A stretch of 20,702 nucleotides of DNA from Verrucomicrobiota bacterium (GTDB lineage Bacteria > Verrucomicrobiota > Verrucomicrobiia > Opitutales > Opitutaceae), in assembly GCA_030916665.1 (NCBI GenBank), contig JAUPWC010000042.1, positions 1 through 20,702 of the forward strand. Direction: 5' to 3'. The notes under the pieces are model-generated. The model saw only the letters and a list, made by a program, of their open reading frames with translations, was not told the origin of the DNA and did not search any database. Of this stretch, positions 1 to 8,046 are shown piece by piece. Position 1 is the first letter of the stretch, and every line of letters begins with the position of its first letter. Both the position numbers and the translations under genes were made by a program.

Positions 1-389
1 AGGAATTTGCGCTCCTGCTCCGGGATGCCGAGGCGTTCGAAGGTCTGCTTGATGTCGTCGGGGACTTCGTCCCACGTGCGCTTGGGCTTCTGGCCCTGCG
101 AGAGGTAATAGCGGATCTTGTCGAAATCGATGTTCTCGAGGTCCTTGGTCGCCCAGTGCGTCGGCATGGGTTTGTCGCGGAAGGTCTGCAGGGCCTTCAG
201 GCGGAAATCGAGCAGCCACGGCTCCTCCTTCTTCACCGTGCTGATGTAGCGGACGGTGTCCTCGTTCAGGCCCGTGCCGGCGTCGAAGGCGTAATCGACC
301 TTGTACTGGAAGTCGCCCTTGGTCTGGTCGATGCCGACGACCGGGTTCTCCATCGGGGGGGCGGAGTCGATTTCGGGGGGTGGTTTCAT
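1..389 (-). CDS. sufB: Fe-S cluster assembly scaffold SufB, N-terminal part (runs off window)
   Basis: SufB is the scaffold subunit of the cytosolic SufBCD complex that builds iron-sulfur clusters. The first 129 residues are visible; the rest lies beyond the left edge. Translation from the ATG at 389-387 gives typical SufB N-terminal signatures: [44 protein letters not shown] and [17 protein letters not shown], in the expected order. The ATG at 389 is chosen because it is the first in frame; an internal ATG at 353 has no better ribosome-binding signal. The gene follows sufC on the same strand across a 118-base gap filled mostly by an inverted-repeat element, so it is probably transcribed from the fur/sufC promoter. 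Family assignment is firm; the exact start is less so. Confidence 0.93.
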   Translation of the reverse strand, partial: MKPPPEIDSAPPMENPVVGIDQTKGDFQYKVDYAFDAGTGLNEDTVRYISTVKKEEPWLLDFRLKALQTFRDKPMPTHWATKDLENIDFDKIRYYLSQGQKPKRTWDEVPDDIKQTFERLGIPEQERKF

Positions 390-406
390 GGCGAAAATAT
401 TTTGCG

Positions 407-490
407 TGTCATCCTGAACGAAGTGAAGGATCCAGGATGATGGGCGATGGCGGTTGTGCTGATGGATTCTTCGCTGCGCTCAGAATGACA
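407..490. repeat. Imperfect inverted-repeat element between sufC and sufB
   Basis: Two 27-base arms, 407-433 and 464-490, are inverted copies matching at 22 of 27 positions, separated by 30 bases. The arms begin with TGTCATCCTGAACGAAG on one side and the complement of TGTCATTCTGAGCGCAG on the other. The element fills most of the sufC-sufB gap and would form a long hairpin in the mRNA. From memory, the phrase resembles short dispersed repeats in several bacterial phyla; that identity is not tested here. It could be a small non-autonomous mobile element, an mRNA-stabilising hairpin, or both. Confidence 0.75.
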
Positions 491-507
491 GGTGGAGGAG
501 ATGGTTA

Positions 508-1275
508 TCAGGCGTTGGCGGCGGCGAATTCCTGTTTCACCCAGTCGTAGCCCTTGGCCTCGAGCTCGAGGGCGAGGGACTTGTCGCCGCTCTTCACGAT
601 GCGGCCGTCGTGCATCACGTGCACGAAGTCTGGCACGATGTAGTCGAGCAGGCGCGGGTAGTGGGTGATGAGGAGGATGCCGGGGGCGACGGAGCTGGCG
701 CGCTGGGCGTTGACGCCTTCGGCGACGATGCGGAGCGCGTCGATGTCGAGGCCGGAGTCGGTTTCGTCCATCAGGGCGACCTTGGGCTCGAGCATGGCCA
801 TCTGGAGGATCTCGCAGCGCTTCTTTTCGCCGCCGGAGAAACCCTCGTTGACCGAGCGGGAGGTGAATTTCCGGTCGATCTTGAGCAGGTCCATCTTCGA
901 GTAGAGGCGCTTGTAGTAGCCGGTGGCGTCGAGCTCCTCGCCCTCGGCCATGCGGGCCTGGACGGCGGCGCGCAGGAAGTTGGCGATGGATACGCCCGGG
1001 ATCTCGCTCGGATACTGGAAGGCGAGGAAGAGGCCGGCGCGGGCGCGCTCATCGGGCTCCATCTCGAGCACGGAGACACCGTCGAGCAGCACCTCGCCGC
1101 TGGTGATGGTGTAGTCCGGGTGGCCGGCGATGGCCTTGGCGAGGGTGCTCTTGCCGGTGCCGTTGGGTCCCATGATGGCGTGAACTTCACCGCGCCTGAT
1201 CGTCAAGGTGAAGCCCTTGACGATGGGCTTGTTGCCGATGCTGATGTGGAGGTCTTTGATCTCGAGTTGGCTCAT
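508..1275 (-). CDS. sufC: Fe-S cluster assembly ATPase SufC
   Basis: SufC is the ABC-type ATPase that powers the SufBCD complex; it is soluble and cytosolic. The 255-residue product has the normal family length and all ABC motifs: Walker [10 protein letters not shown] at 36-44, Q-loop FQYP around Q87, signature FSGGEKKR at 146-153, Walker B ALMDETD at 167-173 and the H-loop histidine at 205. The chosen start (ATG at 1275) gives the standard [13 protein letters not shown] opening; a longer open frame upstream is non-homologous and overlaps fur. No clear Shine-Dalgarno sequence precedes it. It lies 44 bases after fur and 118 bases before sufB on the same strand. SufC ahead of SufB differs from the common sufBCD order. 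Confidence 0.96.
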   Translation of the reverse strand: MSQLEIKDLHISIGNKPIVKGFTLTIRRGEVHAIMGPNGTGKSTLAKAIAGHPDYTITSGEVLLDGVSVLEMEPDERARAGLFLAFQYPSEIPGVSIANFLRAAVQARMAEGEELDATGYYKRLYSKMDLLKIDRKFTSRSVNEGFSGGEKKRCEILQMAMLEPKVALMDETDSGLDIDALRIVAEGVNAQRASSVAPGILLITHYPRLLDYIVPDFVHVMHDGRIVKSGDKSLALELEAKGYDWVKQEFAAANA

Positions 1276-1319
1276 TTTAGGAAAGGGAGAGTGAAAGTGA
1301 GTGGGAATCGACCTGCGCG

Positions 1320-1754
1320 TCAGTTGCGGGCGGAGGGTGTGGCCTTGCCGCGGAAGACGATTTCGACGGAGTCGGCGGCGTAGCCGGGCGGGAGGACGGA
1401 CTTGATCTTGGCGAGCACGCTCTCGGGCAGGTCGATGTCGTGGGTCGCGCCGCTGGCCACGTCGTGAAAATGGGCGTGCGGGTGGAGATTCGGGCAGTAA
1501 CGCGTCGGACCACGCTCGAAGTTTACGGAGCGGACGAGGCCGCAAGAAACGAGCGTTTCGAGGCAGTTATAGACCGTGGCGAGCGAGATGCTCGGCATGG
1601 TGGCCTTCACGCGGGCGAAAACTTCGTCGGCCGTGGGGTGATCGCGCTTCTCCAGGATGCTCTTCAGCACGACTTCTCGCTGCGGGGTGGGGCGGACATC
1701 GCAGGCCTTGAGCTGCTCGCAAAGGACGGCGTGGTTGTCGGATTGGGCGGACAT
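1320..1754 (-). CDS. Fur-family metal- or peroxide-responsive transcriptional regulator
   Basis: This 144-residue protein has the Fur fold: an N-terminal winged helix (about 15-88, with recognition segment [15 protein letters not shown] at 54-68) and a dimerisation/metal-binding part containing HPHAHFHD at 91-98. Fur proteins are dimeric repressors that bind 7-1-7 palindromes under metal or redox control. Unlike classical Fur and PerR, no CxxC structural zinc pair is visible; the region after the histidine cluster reads [13 protein letters not shown], closer to Irr-like members. Cysteines are at 12, 19, 64, 71 and 87. It is the first gene of an apparent fur-sufC-sufB transcript and has a strong palindrome about 50 bases upstream, which suggests autoregulation and control of Fe-S assembly. 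Whether it senses iron, peroxide or another signal cannot be read from sequence. Confidence 0.9.
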   Translation of the reverse strand: MSAQSDNHAVLCEQLKACDVRPTPQREVVLKSILEKRDHPTADEVFARVKATMPSISLATVYNCLETLVSCGLVRSVNFERGPTRYCPNLHPHAHFHDVASGATHDIDLPESVLAKIKSVLPPGYAADSVEIVFRGKATPSARN

Positions 1755-1803
1755 GAGGGAGGTGGGTCGGAAAACCCAACGCAGCGGAGAGCGGTTTTCA
1801 AGT

Positions 1804-1828
1804 AGTAATTAGAATTATTCTAATTACT
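1804..1828. promoter_or_regulatory. Fur/PerR-type palindromic operator upstream of the fur-suf cluster
   Basis: A perfect 12-1-12 inverted repeat centred at 1816; its core TTAGAATTATTCTAA has the 7-1-7 form of PerR/Fur boxes (family consensus close to TTATAATnATTATAA). It is an AT-rich island in GC-rich DNA, 50 bases upstream of the fur start codon. Candidate minus-strand -10 elements (TAATTA, TAGAAT) lie inside it, and TTGCAG 17 bases before TAATTA could serve as the -35. The position suits repression by the adjacent Fur-family protein; this is inferred. Confidence 0.8.
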
Positions 1829-1857
1829 GATACAGACTGTTGCCTGCAATGGAGTTG

Positions 1858-2403
1858 CTACATCAGCCAGCACCAATGCCAAGGCTCATAGCTGATACCC
1901 TGACGGTTGTTGCGCGGGTAGGAGAGGCGAAAACCAAAGCGGTTGGCGTGCTTTTTCAGCCAGCGAAACTCCGGTGTGCGGGCGAACGAGACTTCCAGCT
2001 TCAAGTGCCCGGGTGCGCCCAGATCGAGCGCGCGGCCGGTGTGATGCTCGCTGCACCCGGGCACGGCGCTCACGCGCAGAATGTCCTCGATGCGGTGTCC
2101 GGCCGCGAGCTTGCGGCGGATGATCGTGGTCTGGCGCGCCACGCTGCGAAAGCCCGACAGCGGCAACAGCGTGACGCCATCGGTCGAGGCGGCCGCCTGC
2201 ATTTTTCGCCAGGCACTCGCCGCGCGCGGGGTCAGGCGGAGGATGCGGCCGTCGTCTTTTGCACGACCGAGGAAAACCAGACGTTTCGCCTCGGGGTGGA
2301 TGCGCTTTGTCGCGCGGGTCGCAACGTCGGCCGGGATCCCGAGACGGGCCCAGAGCCGGCGGAGGCTCGCGCGGTTCGCGGGCGGCTTACGCCTTAAGGG
2401 CAT
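1858..2403 (-). CDS. M15-family D,D-carboxypeptidase/peptidase-like protein
   Basis: This 181-residue protein carries the M15 (VanY / D-Ala-D-Ala carboxypeptidase) zinc-peptidase motifs. SGFRS is at 83-87, SEHHTGRALD at 118-127 fits SxHxxGxAxD (zinc ligands H120 and D127), and YEPWHW at 172-177 holds the catalytic E173 and third ligand H176. The family cleaves peptidoglycan stem peptides. No signal peptide or membrane segment is visible; the N-terminus is short and basic, which is odd for a cell-wall enzyme and may mean an unusual export route or a misjudged start. Its start overlaps the end of ldhA by 17 bases, so the two are probably translationally coupled. Family is confident; substrate is not determined. 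Confidence 0.85.
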   Translation of the reverse strand: MPLRRKPPANRASLRRLWARLGIPADVATRATKRIHPEAKRLVFLGRAKDDGRILRLTPRAASAWRKMQAAASTDGVTLLPLSGFRSVARQTTIIRRKLAAGHRIEDILRVSAVPGCSEHHTGRALDLGAPGHLKLEVSFARTPEFRWLKKHANRFGFRLSYPRNNRQGISYEPWHWCWLM

Positions 2404-3376
2404 GGGGGCAGGGGCGGCCGGCGGCGAAATCGTCGAGGTTGCCGAGCGTGGTCGCGGCGATGGCGCTCACCGCCTCGCGCGTGAAGAACGCCTGGTGGCT
2501 CGTCACGAGCACATTCGGGAACGACAGGAGCCGCGCGAGCTGGTCGTCGGCGAGGATGCCGCCGGAGAGGTCTTCGTAGAACACGCCTTCTTCCTCCTCG
2601 TAAACGTCGAGTGCGAGGGCGCCGAGCTTGCCCGACTTGAGCGCGTCAATCACGTCGCCGGTGTCGATCAGCGGGCCGCGGCCCGTGTTGATGATGAAGA
2701 CGCCGTCGCGCATCTGCGTGAGCGTGCCGGCGTTGACGAGGTGATGCGTCTGGGGCGTGAGCGGGCAGTGCAGGCTGAGGACATGGCTCTCGGCAAAAAG
2801 TTTTTCCAAGGTCACATATTCCGCACCGAGCGCCTCGGCGGCGGGGTTGCGCGCGACGTCGTAGGCCAGCACGCGGCAGCCGAAGCCGCGCATGATCTGC
2901 GCGAAACACACGCCGATCTTGCCCGTGCCGACGACGCCGACGGTCTTGTCGTTCACGTCGAAACCCAGCAGGCCCTCCAGCGCGAAGTTGCCGTCGCGCA
3001 CGCGGTTGTAGGCACGGTGGACGCGGCGGTTGAGCGTCATGAACAGCGCGACCGCGTGCTCGGCCACGCCGTGCGGCGAGTAGGCGGGCACGCGGGCGAC
3101 CGTGATGCCCAGCCGCGCGGCGGCGGCGAGGTCCACGTTGTTGAAGCCCGCGCAGCGCAGCGCGACGTGCTTCACGCCGAGCGAGGCGAAGGTGGCGAGC
3201 GCCGCGGCGTCGGCGTGGTCATGCACGAAGAGGCACGCGGCCTGCGCGCCGGCGGCGAGCGCGGCGGTCTCCGGCAACAATCGGGCCTCCACGAAAACGA
3301 GTTCGTGCCGGCCGGCGTTGGCCGCGGTCAGAAACTGACGGTCGTGGGGTTTGGTGCTGAAGACGACGACGCGCAT
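2387..3376 (-). CDS. ldhA: D-lactate dehydrogenase (LdhA type)
   Basis: This 329-residue NAD-dependent D-2-hydroxyacid dehydrogenase aligns from memory along its whole length with E. coli LdhA, which is also 329 residues. Shared stretches include RCAGFNNVDL at 74-83, MTLNRRVHRAYNRVRDGNF at 113-131, nucleotide-binding GTGKIG at 150-155 and SLHCPLTP at 201-208. Catalytic residues are R233 (NTGRGP), E262 (DVYEEEE) and H294 (SHQAF). It reduces pyruvate to D-lactate, regenerating NAD+ during fermentation. It starts 15 bases after trxB and its 3' end overlaps the M15 peptidase gene, so a three-gene transcript is likely. A related 2-hydroxyacid substrate is possible, but the LdhA likeness is strong. 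Confidence 0.9.
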   Translation of the reverse strand: MRVVVFSTKPHDRQFLTAANAGRHELVFVEARLLPETAALAAGAQAACLFVHDHADAAALATFASLGVKHVALRCAGFNNVDLAAAARLGITVARVPAYSPHGVAEHAVALFMTLNRRVHRAYNRVRDGNFALEGLLGFDVNDKTVGVVGTGKIGVCFAQIMRGFGCRVLAYDVARNPAAEALGAEYVTLEKLFAESHVLSLHCPLTPQTHHLVNAGTLTQMRDGVFIINTGRGPLIDTGDVIDALKSGKLGALALDVYEEEEGVFYEDLSGGILADDQLARLLSFPNVLVTSHQAFFTREAVSAIAATTLGNLDDFAAGRPCPHALKA

Positions 3377-3391
3377 GTCGTCAGTCTTGGC

Positions 3392-4336
3392 TCAGCCGCC
3401 GTGTTCCGCAAGCCAGCGCTCGGCTTCGATGGCGGCCTGGCAACCCATGCCCGCGGCGGTGATCGCCTGCCGATAAACGTGGTCGGAGCAGTCGCCCGCC
3501 ACATAGACGCCGGGCGTCTTGGTGCGGACCTGTGAGCCGGCGAGCGGCACGATGTAGCCGCCCTCGTCGGTGTCCACGGCGCCCTTGAAGGGAGCGGTGT
3601 TCGGCACGTGGCCGATGGCAATGAAGATGCCCTTCACCGGCAGCACACTCTCGGCGCCGCTCTTCACGTTCTTGATCCTGAGGCCGCTGACGGCGCCCTG
3701 TTCGACTCCCTCCACGGCGACCGGCACGCTGTCCCACACGCACTGGATCTTCGGGTGCGAGGTGGCGCGGTCGGCCATGATCTTCGAGGCGCGCAGCGAG
3801 TCGCGGCGGTGCACGAGGTAAACCTTGCTGGCGAAACGCGTGAGGAACAAAGCCTCCTCGGCCGCGCTGTCGCCGCCGCCGATCACGGCGACGTCCATCT
3901 TGCGGTAGAACGCGCCGTCACAGGTCGCGCAGGTGGTCACGCCCTTGCCGCCGTAAAGTTCCTGCTCGCCCGGGATGCCGGTCATGCGCGGGGAGGCGCC
4001 GGTGGCGATGATGACGACCTTGGCCTTGATCTCCCGGTCGGCGAGCTTGAGCGTGTGCGGCCAGGAACCGGTGTCGAGGCTCAGCACGGTGCCGCTCTGG
4101 TAGCGGGCGCCGAACTTCTCCGCCTGCTTGCGGATGTTCTGCGTGAGCATGAAGCCGTCCACGCCCTCGGGGAAGCCGGGAAAGTTCTCCACCTCCGACG
4201 TCGTCGTGAGCTGGCCGCCGGGCTGGGCGCCCTCGAGGACGAGCGGGGAAAGGTTGGCGCGGCCGGTGTAAACCGCGGCGGTGAGGCCGGCGCAACCGGT
4301 GCCGACGATGACGACGTTTTCAACTTGGGCGGACAT
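3392..4336 (-). CDS. trxB: Thioredoxin-disulfide reductase
   Basis: TrxB is the cytosolic FAD enzyme that uses NADPH to reduce thioredoxin. The 314-residue length is typical. Motifs in order: FAD-binding GTGCAG at 12-17 (a cysteine where GxGPAG is more usual), PGGQLTTT at 39-46, the redox-active CATC at 136-139, NADPH-binding GGGDSAAEE at 153-161 with [10 protein letters not shown] at 176-185, and C-terminal VAGDCSD for FAD. It begins at the ATG at 4336, giving [14 protein letters not shown]. It is the first gene of the trxB-ldhA-M15 cluster and is divergent from the membrane-protein gene beginning near 4425. A possible weak promoter is TTGCGC, 16 bases, TCTGTT about 15 bases upstream of the start. 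Confidence 0.96.
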   Translation of the reverse strand: MSAQVENVVIVGTGCAGLTAAVYTGRANLSPLVLEGAQPGGQLTTTSEVENFPGFPEGVDGFMLTQNIRKQAEKFGARYQSGTVLSLDTGSWPHTLKLADREIKAKVVIIATGASPRMTGIPGEQELYGGKGVTTCATCDGAFYRKMDVAVIGGGDSAAEEALFLTRFASKVYLVHRRDSLRASKIMADRATSHPKIQCVWDSVPVAVEGVEQGAVSGLRIKNVKSGAESVLPVKGIFIAIGHVPNTAPFKGAVDTDEGGYIVPLAGSQVRTKTPGVYVAGDCSDHVYRQAITAAGMGCQAAIEAERWLAEHGG

Positions 4337-4424
4337 GGGAGAAAGGACCCAAACAGAGGCATCCGGGCACGGAGCGCAACTCCCGAGATGATTTCAGCCC
4401 GTTGGCCAATTCCATGCGCGCCAC

Positions 4425-5816
4425 TTGCGGCTGGCGCCGGCGGAGTTCGAAAGCTTGGCTCGCGGAGTGCCGACCAACCCGGGACCAGATTCTCCAGCCA
4501 GTCGCTATGAGCGTGGCCAGGCCGTGACGGCCGTCGTGGTTTATGGTTTCTTGGCGGTTTGCCTGGTTCGCCTGGCCGGGCTGGTGCGCGCGACGGCGGT
4601 TAACGTGCCGTTTCAGGATCAGTGGGACCTGCTCCGGCCCATGTTTGCCGGCGACGGCTGGTGGGCGGCTTTCCGCTGGCAGCATGGTCCGCATCGGCAG
4701 GGATTGGGCGGGGTGATAAACGGGTTGCTGTATCAGGCGACGAACTGGGACGTGCGTGCGGAATCGTGGGCGGCGGTCGCAGTGCTCGGGTGTGCCGCCC
4801 TGGCCGCCATCGTTCTGGCCCGCCGCCTGCGCGGCCGCCCGCATTGGGGCGACGCGGCATTTCCGCTGATCTTCATGAGCCCGGTGCACTGGGAAACGAT
4901 GATCCTCACGCCCAACCTCGCGCATGGCATCCTGCCGGTGCTGCTGGTGCTGCTGCTCGCGCTGGCATGGACCGCGAGGACGCTCCCCGGGCGCTTGGTT
5001 GGAGCGGGGGTGGTGGGGTCGCTCTGCCTGTTCACGGGTTTTGCCTTTTGCGCGGCGTTTCTCTCGGCCGGTTTGGCCATGCTGCTCATCTTGCGTCCGT
5101 CCGGGAGCGAGACGGAGCGACGGGCCGCGTTGGCCCTGCTGGTGATTTTCGCGCTGGCTTTGGTCGCCTTCGGCTGGGGCTATCGCTGGGATCCTGCGGT
5201 GCCGGGCTGGCGCTTCCCGGTGGAGGCCTGGTGGGATTACCCCCGGTTTGTGGCGTTGATGTTCTCCAGTCTCCTCGGCTGGCGTGCGATGGGGGCCGGA
5301 CCGGTTGTCCTGGGCGGATTGTTTCTGGGACCGGTGTTGCTGGCCTTCGCCTGGTCTGGGCGGGAACTCTGGGCCCGGCGCGATGGCCCGGCCGTGCGGG
5401 CGGTGTGGCTGCTGACGGGCACCAGTCTGGCCTTTGCCTCGTTCACGGCGATCGGGCGGCTGCCGGTGAACATCGAGGCGGCTTTCATGTGGCGTTACCT
5501 GCCCCTCCTGACCCCGGCGGTGGCCGGTCTGCTGATCTGGGCGGGGGTGGTGGTCCGGCCGTCCTGGCGCAGGGGAGGCGCGCTGCTCGGACTGGCGGTG
5601 GGCGCGGTGGTCTGGGGCAACTTCACGCCGGAACGCCATGCCGCTGTCATCGCCGAGGCCAAGCACCGCTGGATCGACGCCTATCTTGCCACGCGGAATC
5701 TTGGCGCCGCCAATCAAGCCGCGGATTTCTACGTTTATCGCGGCGATCCCGAATCGCCCGCGATCGCGGAGCGGCTGCGCTGGCTGGAACAGAACCGTTT
5801 GTCGTTTTTCCGGTAG
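4425..5816 (+). CDS. Polytopic membrane protein, GT-C glycosyltransferase-like
   Basis: The frame codes for about 463 residues with some nine or ten hydrophobic segments from residue 34 onward. After the first membrane segment comes VPFQDQWDLL (62-70) and then WQHGPHRQGL (85-94). The same arrangement, an acidic DQW loop followed by a histidine-rich HxxHR segment, occurs in uncharacterised GT-C-fold glycosyltransferase-like membrane proteins; that parallel is from memory. The C-terminal LRWLEQNRLSFF also fits. If correct, it would move a sugar from a polyprenyl-phosphate donor outside the membrane. No in-frame ATG exists near the 5' end: TTG at 4425 is the longest start, and GTG at 4467 or 4524 are alternatives. 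Function is unproven. Confidence 0.7.
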   Translation: MRLAPAEFESLARGVPTNPGPDSPASRYERGQAVTAVVVYGFLAVCLVRLAGLVRATAVNVPFQDQWDLLRPMFAGDGWWAAFRWQHGPHRQGLGGVINGLLYQATNWDVRAESWAAVAVLGCAALAAIVLARRLRGRPHWGDAAFPLIFMSPVHWETMILTPNLAHGILPVLLVLLLALAWTARTLPGRLVGAGVVGSLCLFTGFAFCAAFLSAGLAMLLILRPSGSETERRAALALLVIFALALVAFGWGYRWDPAVPGWRFPVEAWWDYPRFVALMFSSLLGWRAMGAGPVVLGGLFLGPVLLAFAWSGRELWARRDGPAVRAVWLLTGTSLAFASFTAIGRLPVNIEAAFMWRYLPLLTPAVAGLLIWAGVVVRPSWRRGGALLGLAVGAVVWGNFTPERHAAVIAEAKHRWIDAYLATRNLGAANQAADFYVYRGDPESPAIAERLRWLEQNRLSFFR

Positions 5817-5900
5817 GCTCGTCGGCGGAAGCGCGGGGGGAATCTCGGATTCACGGGGCTTGCGCTGCGAAGGGTCTTGGCTGAGGGTCCGGCCGTCGCC

Positions 5901-7976
5901 ATGTCCACGCCCGCGTCCAGTTCCGTCAAAGTCTATTCCCACGAACCCGTGTGGGATGCCAAGCGCTGGCTGCCCACGACGGCCGACGAGGTGGCGGCCC
6001 GCGGCTGGGACTACGTGGACGTGGTCATCGTGACCGGCGACGCCTATGTGGACCACCCGGCCTTTGGGGCCGCCGTTGTCGGCCGCCTGCTCGAATCCGA
6101 GGGCCTGCGCGTGGCGATCCTGCCGCAGCCCAACTGGCGCGACGATCTGCGCGACTTCAGGAAGTTCGGCGCGCCGCGCCTGTTCTTCGGCGTCACGGCC
6201 GGCTGCATGGACTCGATGGTCAACCGCTACACCGCGGCCAAGAAGCTCCGCAGCGAGGACGCCTACACCCCGGGCGGCGCGCACGGTTTCCGGCCGGACT
6301 ACGCGGCGAGCGTCTATGCACAGACCCTGAAAAGACTCTTCCCCGAGGTGCCCGTCCTGATCGGCGGCATCGAGGCCAGCCTGCGGCGTGTGACACACTA
6401 CGACTACTGGTCCGACACACTGAAAGCCCCGATCCTCGCCGACAGCGGAGCCGACCTGCTCGTTTATGGCATGGGCGAGATGCCGCTGCGCGAGACCGTG
6501 CGCCTGCTCAAGCGCGGCGTGCCCTTCTCCTCGCTCACGACCATCCCGCAGACGGCCGTGCTGCTGCCGCCGGGCGAGGCCGCGCCGAAGAACAAAAACT
6601 GGGACGACCACACCCTCCACGCGCACGAGGATTGCCTGCGCGATCGCACCCTGTATTCGCGGAATTTCAAAGACATCGAGACCGAGTCCAACCGCGTGAA
6701 GGCCCGCCGCCTGCTCCAGCCCGTCGGCGGGCGCCTGCTCGTCGTCAATCCGCCGTTCCCGACGATGAACGAGGAGCAGATCGACGCCGCCTTCGACCTG
6801 CCCTACACGCGCCTGCCGCACCCGAAATACCGCAAGCGCGGCCCCATCCCGGCCTACGAGATGATCAAGCACTCGATCAACATGCACCGCGGGTGCTTCG
6901 GCGGTTGCAGCTTCTGCACGATCTCGGCGCACCAGGGCAAATTCGTGGCCTCGCGTTCCAAGGCCTCGATCCTCCGCGAGGTCGAATCCATCAAGCAGAT
7001 GCCCGACTTCCGCGGCACGATCAGCGATCTCGGCGGCCCGTCGGCCAACATGTATAAGATGAAGGGCAAGGAGCAGTGGATCTGCGACGAGTGCGTCCGC
7101 CCGAGCTGCATCTGGCCCGACGTCTGCCGCAACCTCGACACCGACCACACCGCGCTCCTCGACATCTACGAATCCGTCCGCAACACCGAGGGCGTCAAGC
7201 ACGCCTACGTGGCCAGCGGCATCCGCTACGACCTGTTCCTCCACGACAAGGACAAGCGCCCCGAGGTGAAGGCCAGCCACGAGAAATATGTCGAGGAACT
7301 CGCCGCACACCATGTGCCCGGCCGCATCAAGGTCGCACCCGAACACACCAGCGACCACGTGCTGCGCGTCATGCGCAAGCCGACCTTCAATCTCTTCTAC
7401 CGGTTCAAGGAAAAGTTCGAGCGCGCCGCCGCCAAGGCCGGCAAGCCCGACATGCCGGTCACGCCGTATTTCATCAGCTCGCACCCCGGCTCGCGGCCCG
7501 AGGACATGGCCGACCTCGCGCTGAAGACCAAGGACCTCGGCTACCGCCTGGAAGCCGTGCAGGACTTCACGCCCACGCCGATGACCGTGGCCACCGAAAT
7601 CTACGCCACCGGCGTGCATCCCTACGACGGCAAACCCGTCTCCTGCGCCCACACGCCGGAGGAAAAGCAGGAGCAGCGCAGCTTCTTCTTCTGGTATAAG
7701 CCCGAGATGAAGGCCGCGCTCCGTTCCTCCATGCAGCGCATCGGTCTCGATGGCCTCGCCGCGCGCCTGCTCGACGAAAAAAAGCCCACGCGCGACGTCA
7801 CGCCGGCTCCGCCCATTGCCCCGTGCGGCCTGTCCGTCCCCGGCGCGCGTCTCGCCGCCGCGACCGCGCGGCCGAAGCGTTCCAAGAAACCCGCGCACCT
7901 CGACGACATGCTTCGCGCGGCTGGCGTGCGCACGGTCAAGGACCAGGTTTCCGTTGAGCCGGACCGGGCTGATTGA
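5901..7976 (+). CDS. YgiQ-family radical SAM protein
   Basis: This 691-residue protein belongs to the YgiQ (UPF0313) radical SAM family. It has the N-terminal YgiQ region (WLPTTADEVAARGWDYVDVV, GDAYVDHPAFG, FGVTAGCMDSMVNRYT), the Fe-S motif CFGGCSFC at 332-339 that holds the SAM cluster, and the C-terminal part (DFTPTPMTVATEIYATG) expected of this family. The reaction is not established for the family. ATG at 5901 is chosen over an upstream TTG at 5877 because the protein then opens MSTPASSSVKVYSHEP, just ahead of conserved sequence. It lies 84 bases after the membrane-protein gene on the same strand. The C-terminal 60 residues are basic and proline-rich. Confidence 0.93.
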   Translation: MSTPASSSVKVYSHEPVWDAKRWLPTTADEVAARGWDYVDVVIVTGDAYVDHPAFGAAVVGRLLESEGLRVAILPQPNWRDDLRDFRKFGAPRLFFGVTAGCMDSMVNRYTAAKKLRSEDAYTPGGAHGFRPDYAASVYAQTLKRLFPEVPVLIGGIEASLRRVTHYDYWSDTLKAPILADSGADLLVYGMGEMPLRETVRLLKRGVPFSSLTTIPQTAVLLPPGEAAPKNKNWDDHTLHAHEDCLRDRTLYSRNFKDIETESNRVKARRLLQPVGGRLLVVNPPFPTMNEEQIDAAFDLPYTRLPHPKYRKRGPIPAYEMIKHSINMHRGCFGGCSFCTISAHQGKFVASRSKASILREVESIKQMPDFRGTISDLGGPSANMYKMKGKEQWICDECVRPSCIWPDVCRNLDTDHTALLDIYESVRNTEGVKHAYVASGIRYDLFLHDKDKRPEVKASHEKYVEELAAHHVPGRIKVAPEHTSDHVLRVMRKPTFNLFYRFKEKFERAAAKAGKPDMPVTPYFISSHPGSRPEDMADLALKTKDLGYRLEAVQDFTPTPMTVATEIYATGVHPYDGKPVSCAHTPEEKQEQRSFFFWYKPEMKAALRSSMQRIGLDGLAARLLDEKKPTRDVTPAPPIAPCGLSVPGARLAAATARPKRSKKPAHLDDMLRAAGVRTVKDQVSVEPDRAD

Positions 7977-8012
7977 GATCCAATCGGCCCGAACGGCCCC
8001 GACTCGTGCCGG

Positions 8013-8046
8013 TTGACGCGGCGCGCCTTCGGCCCATGCTGTCGGC
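8013..8046 (+). promoter_or_regulatory. Promoter placing transcription start on the SYLF start codon
   Basis: TTGACG (8013-8018), a 16-base spacer, CATGCT (8035-8040), then 6 bases to the ATG at 8047. With normal spacing the first transcribed base is the A of the ATG, giving a leaderless message. The same layout recurs at 13040-13073, 16052-16085 and 18969-19002. No Shine-Dalgarno sequence is present. Confidence 0.6.

Noticed and set aside
2081..3535. A 484-residue open frame on the plus strand
   Set aside because: Antisense to M15, ldhA and trxB, all with clear families; no motifs of its own.
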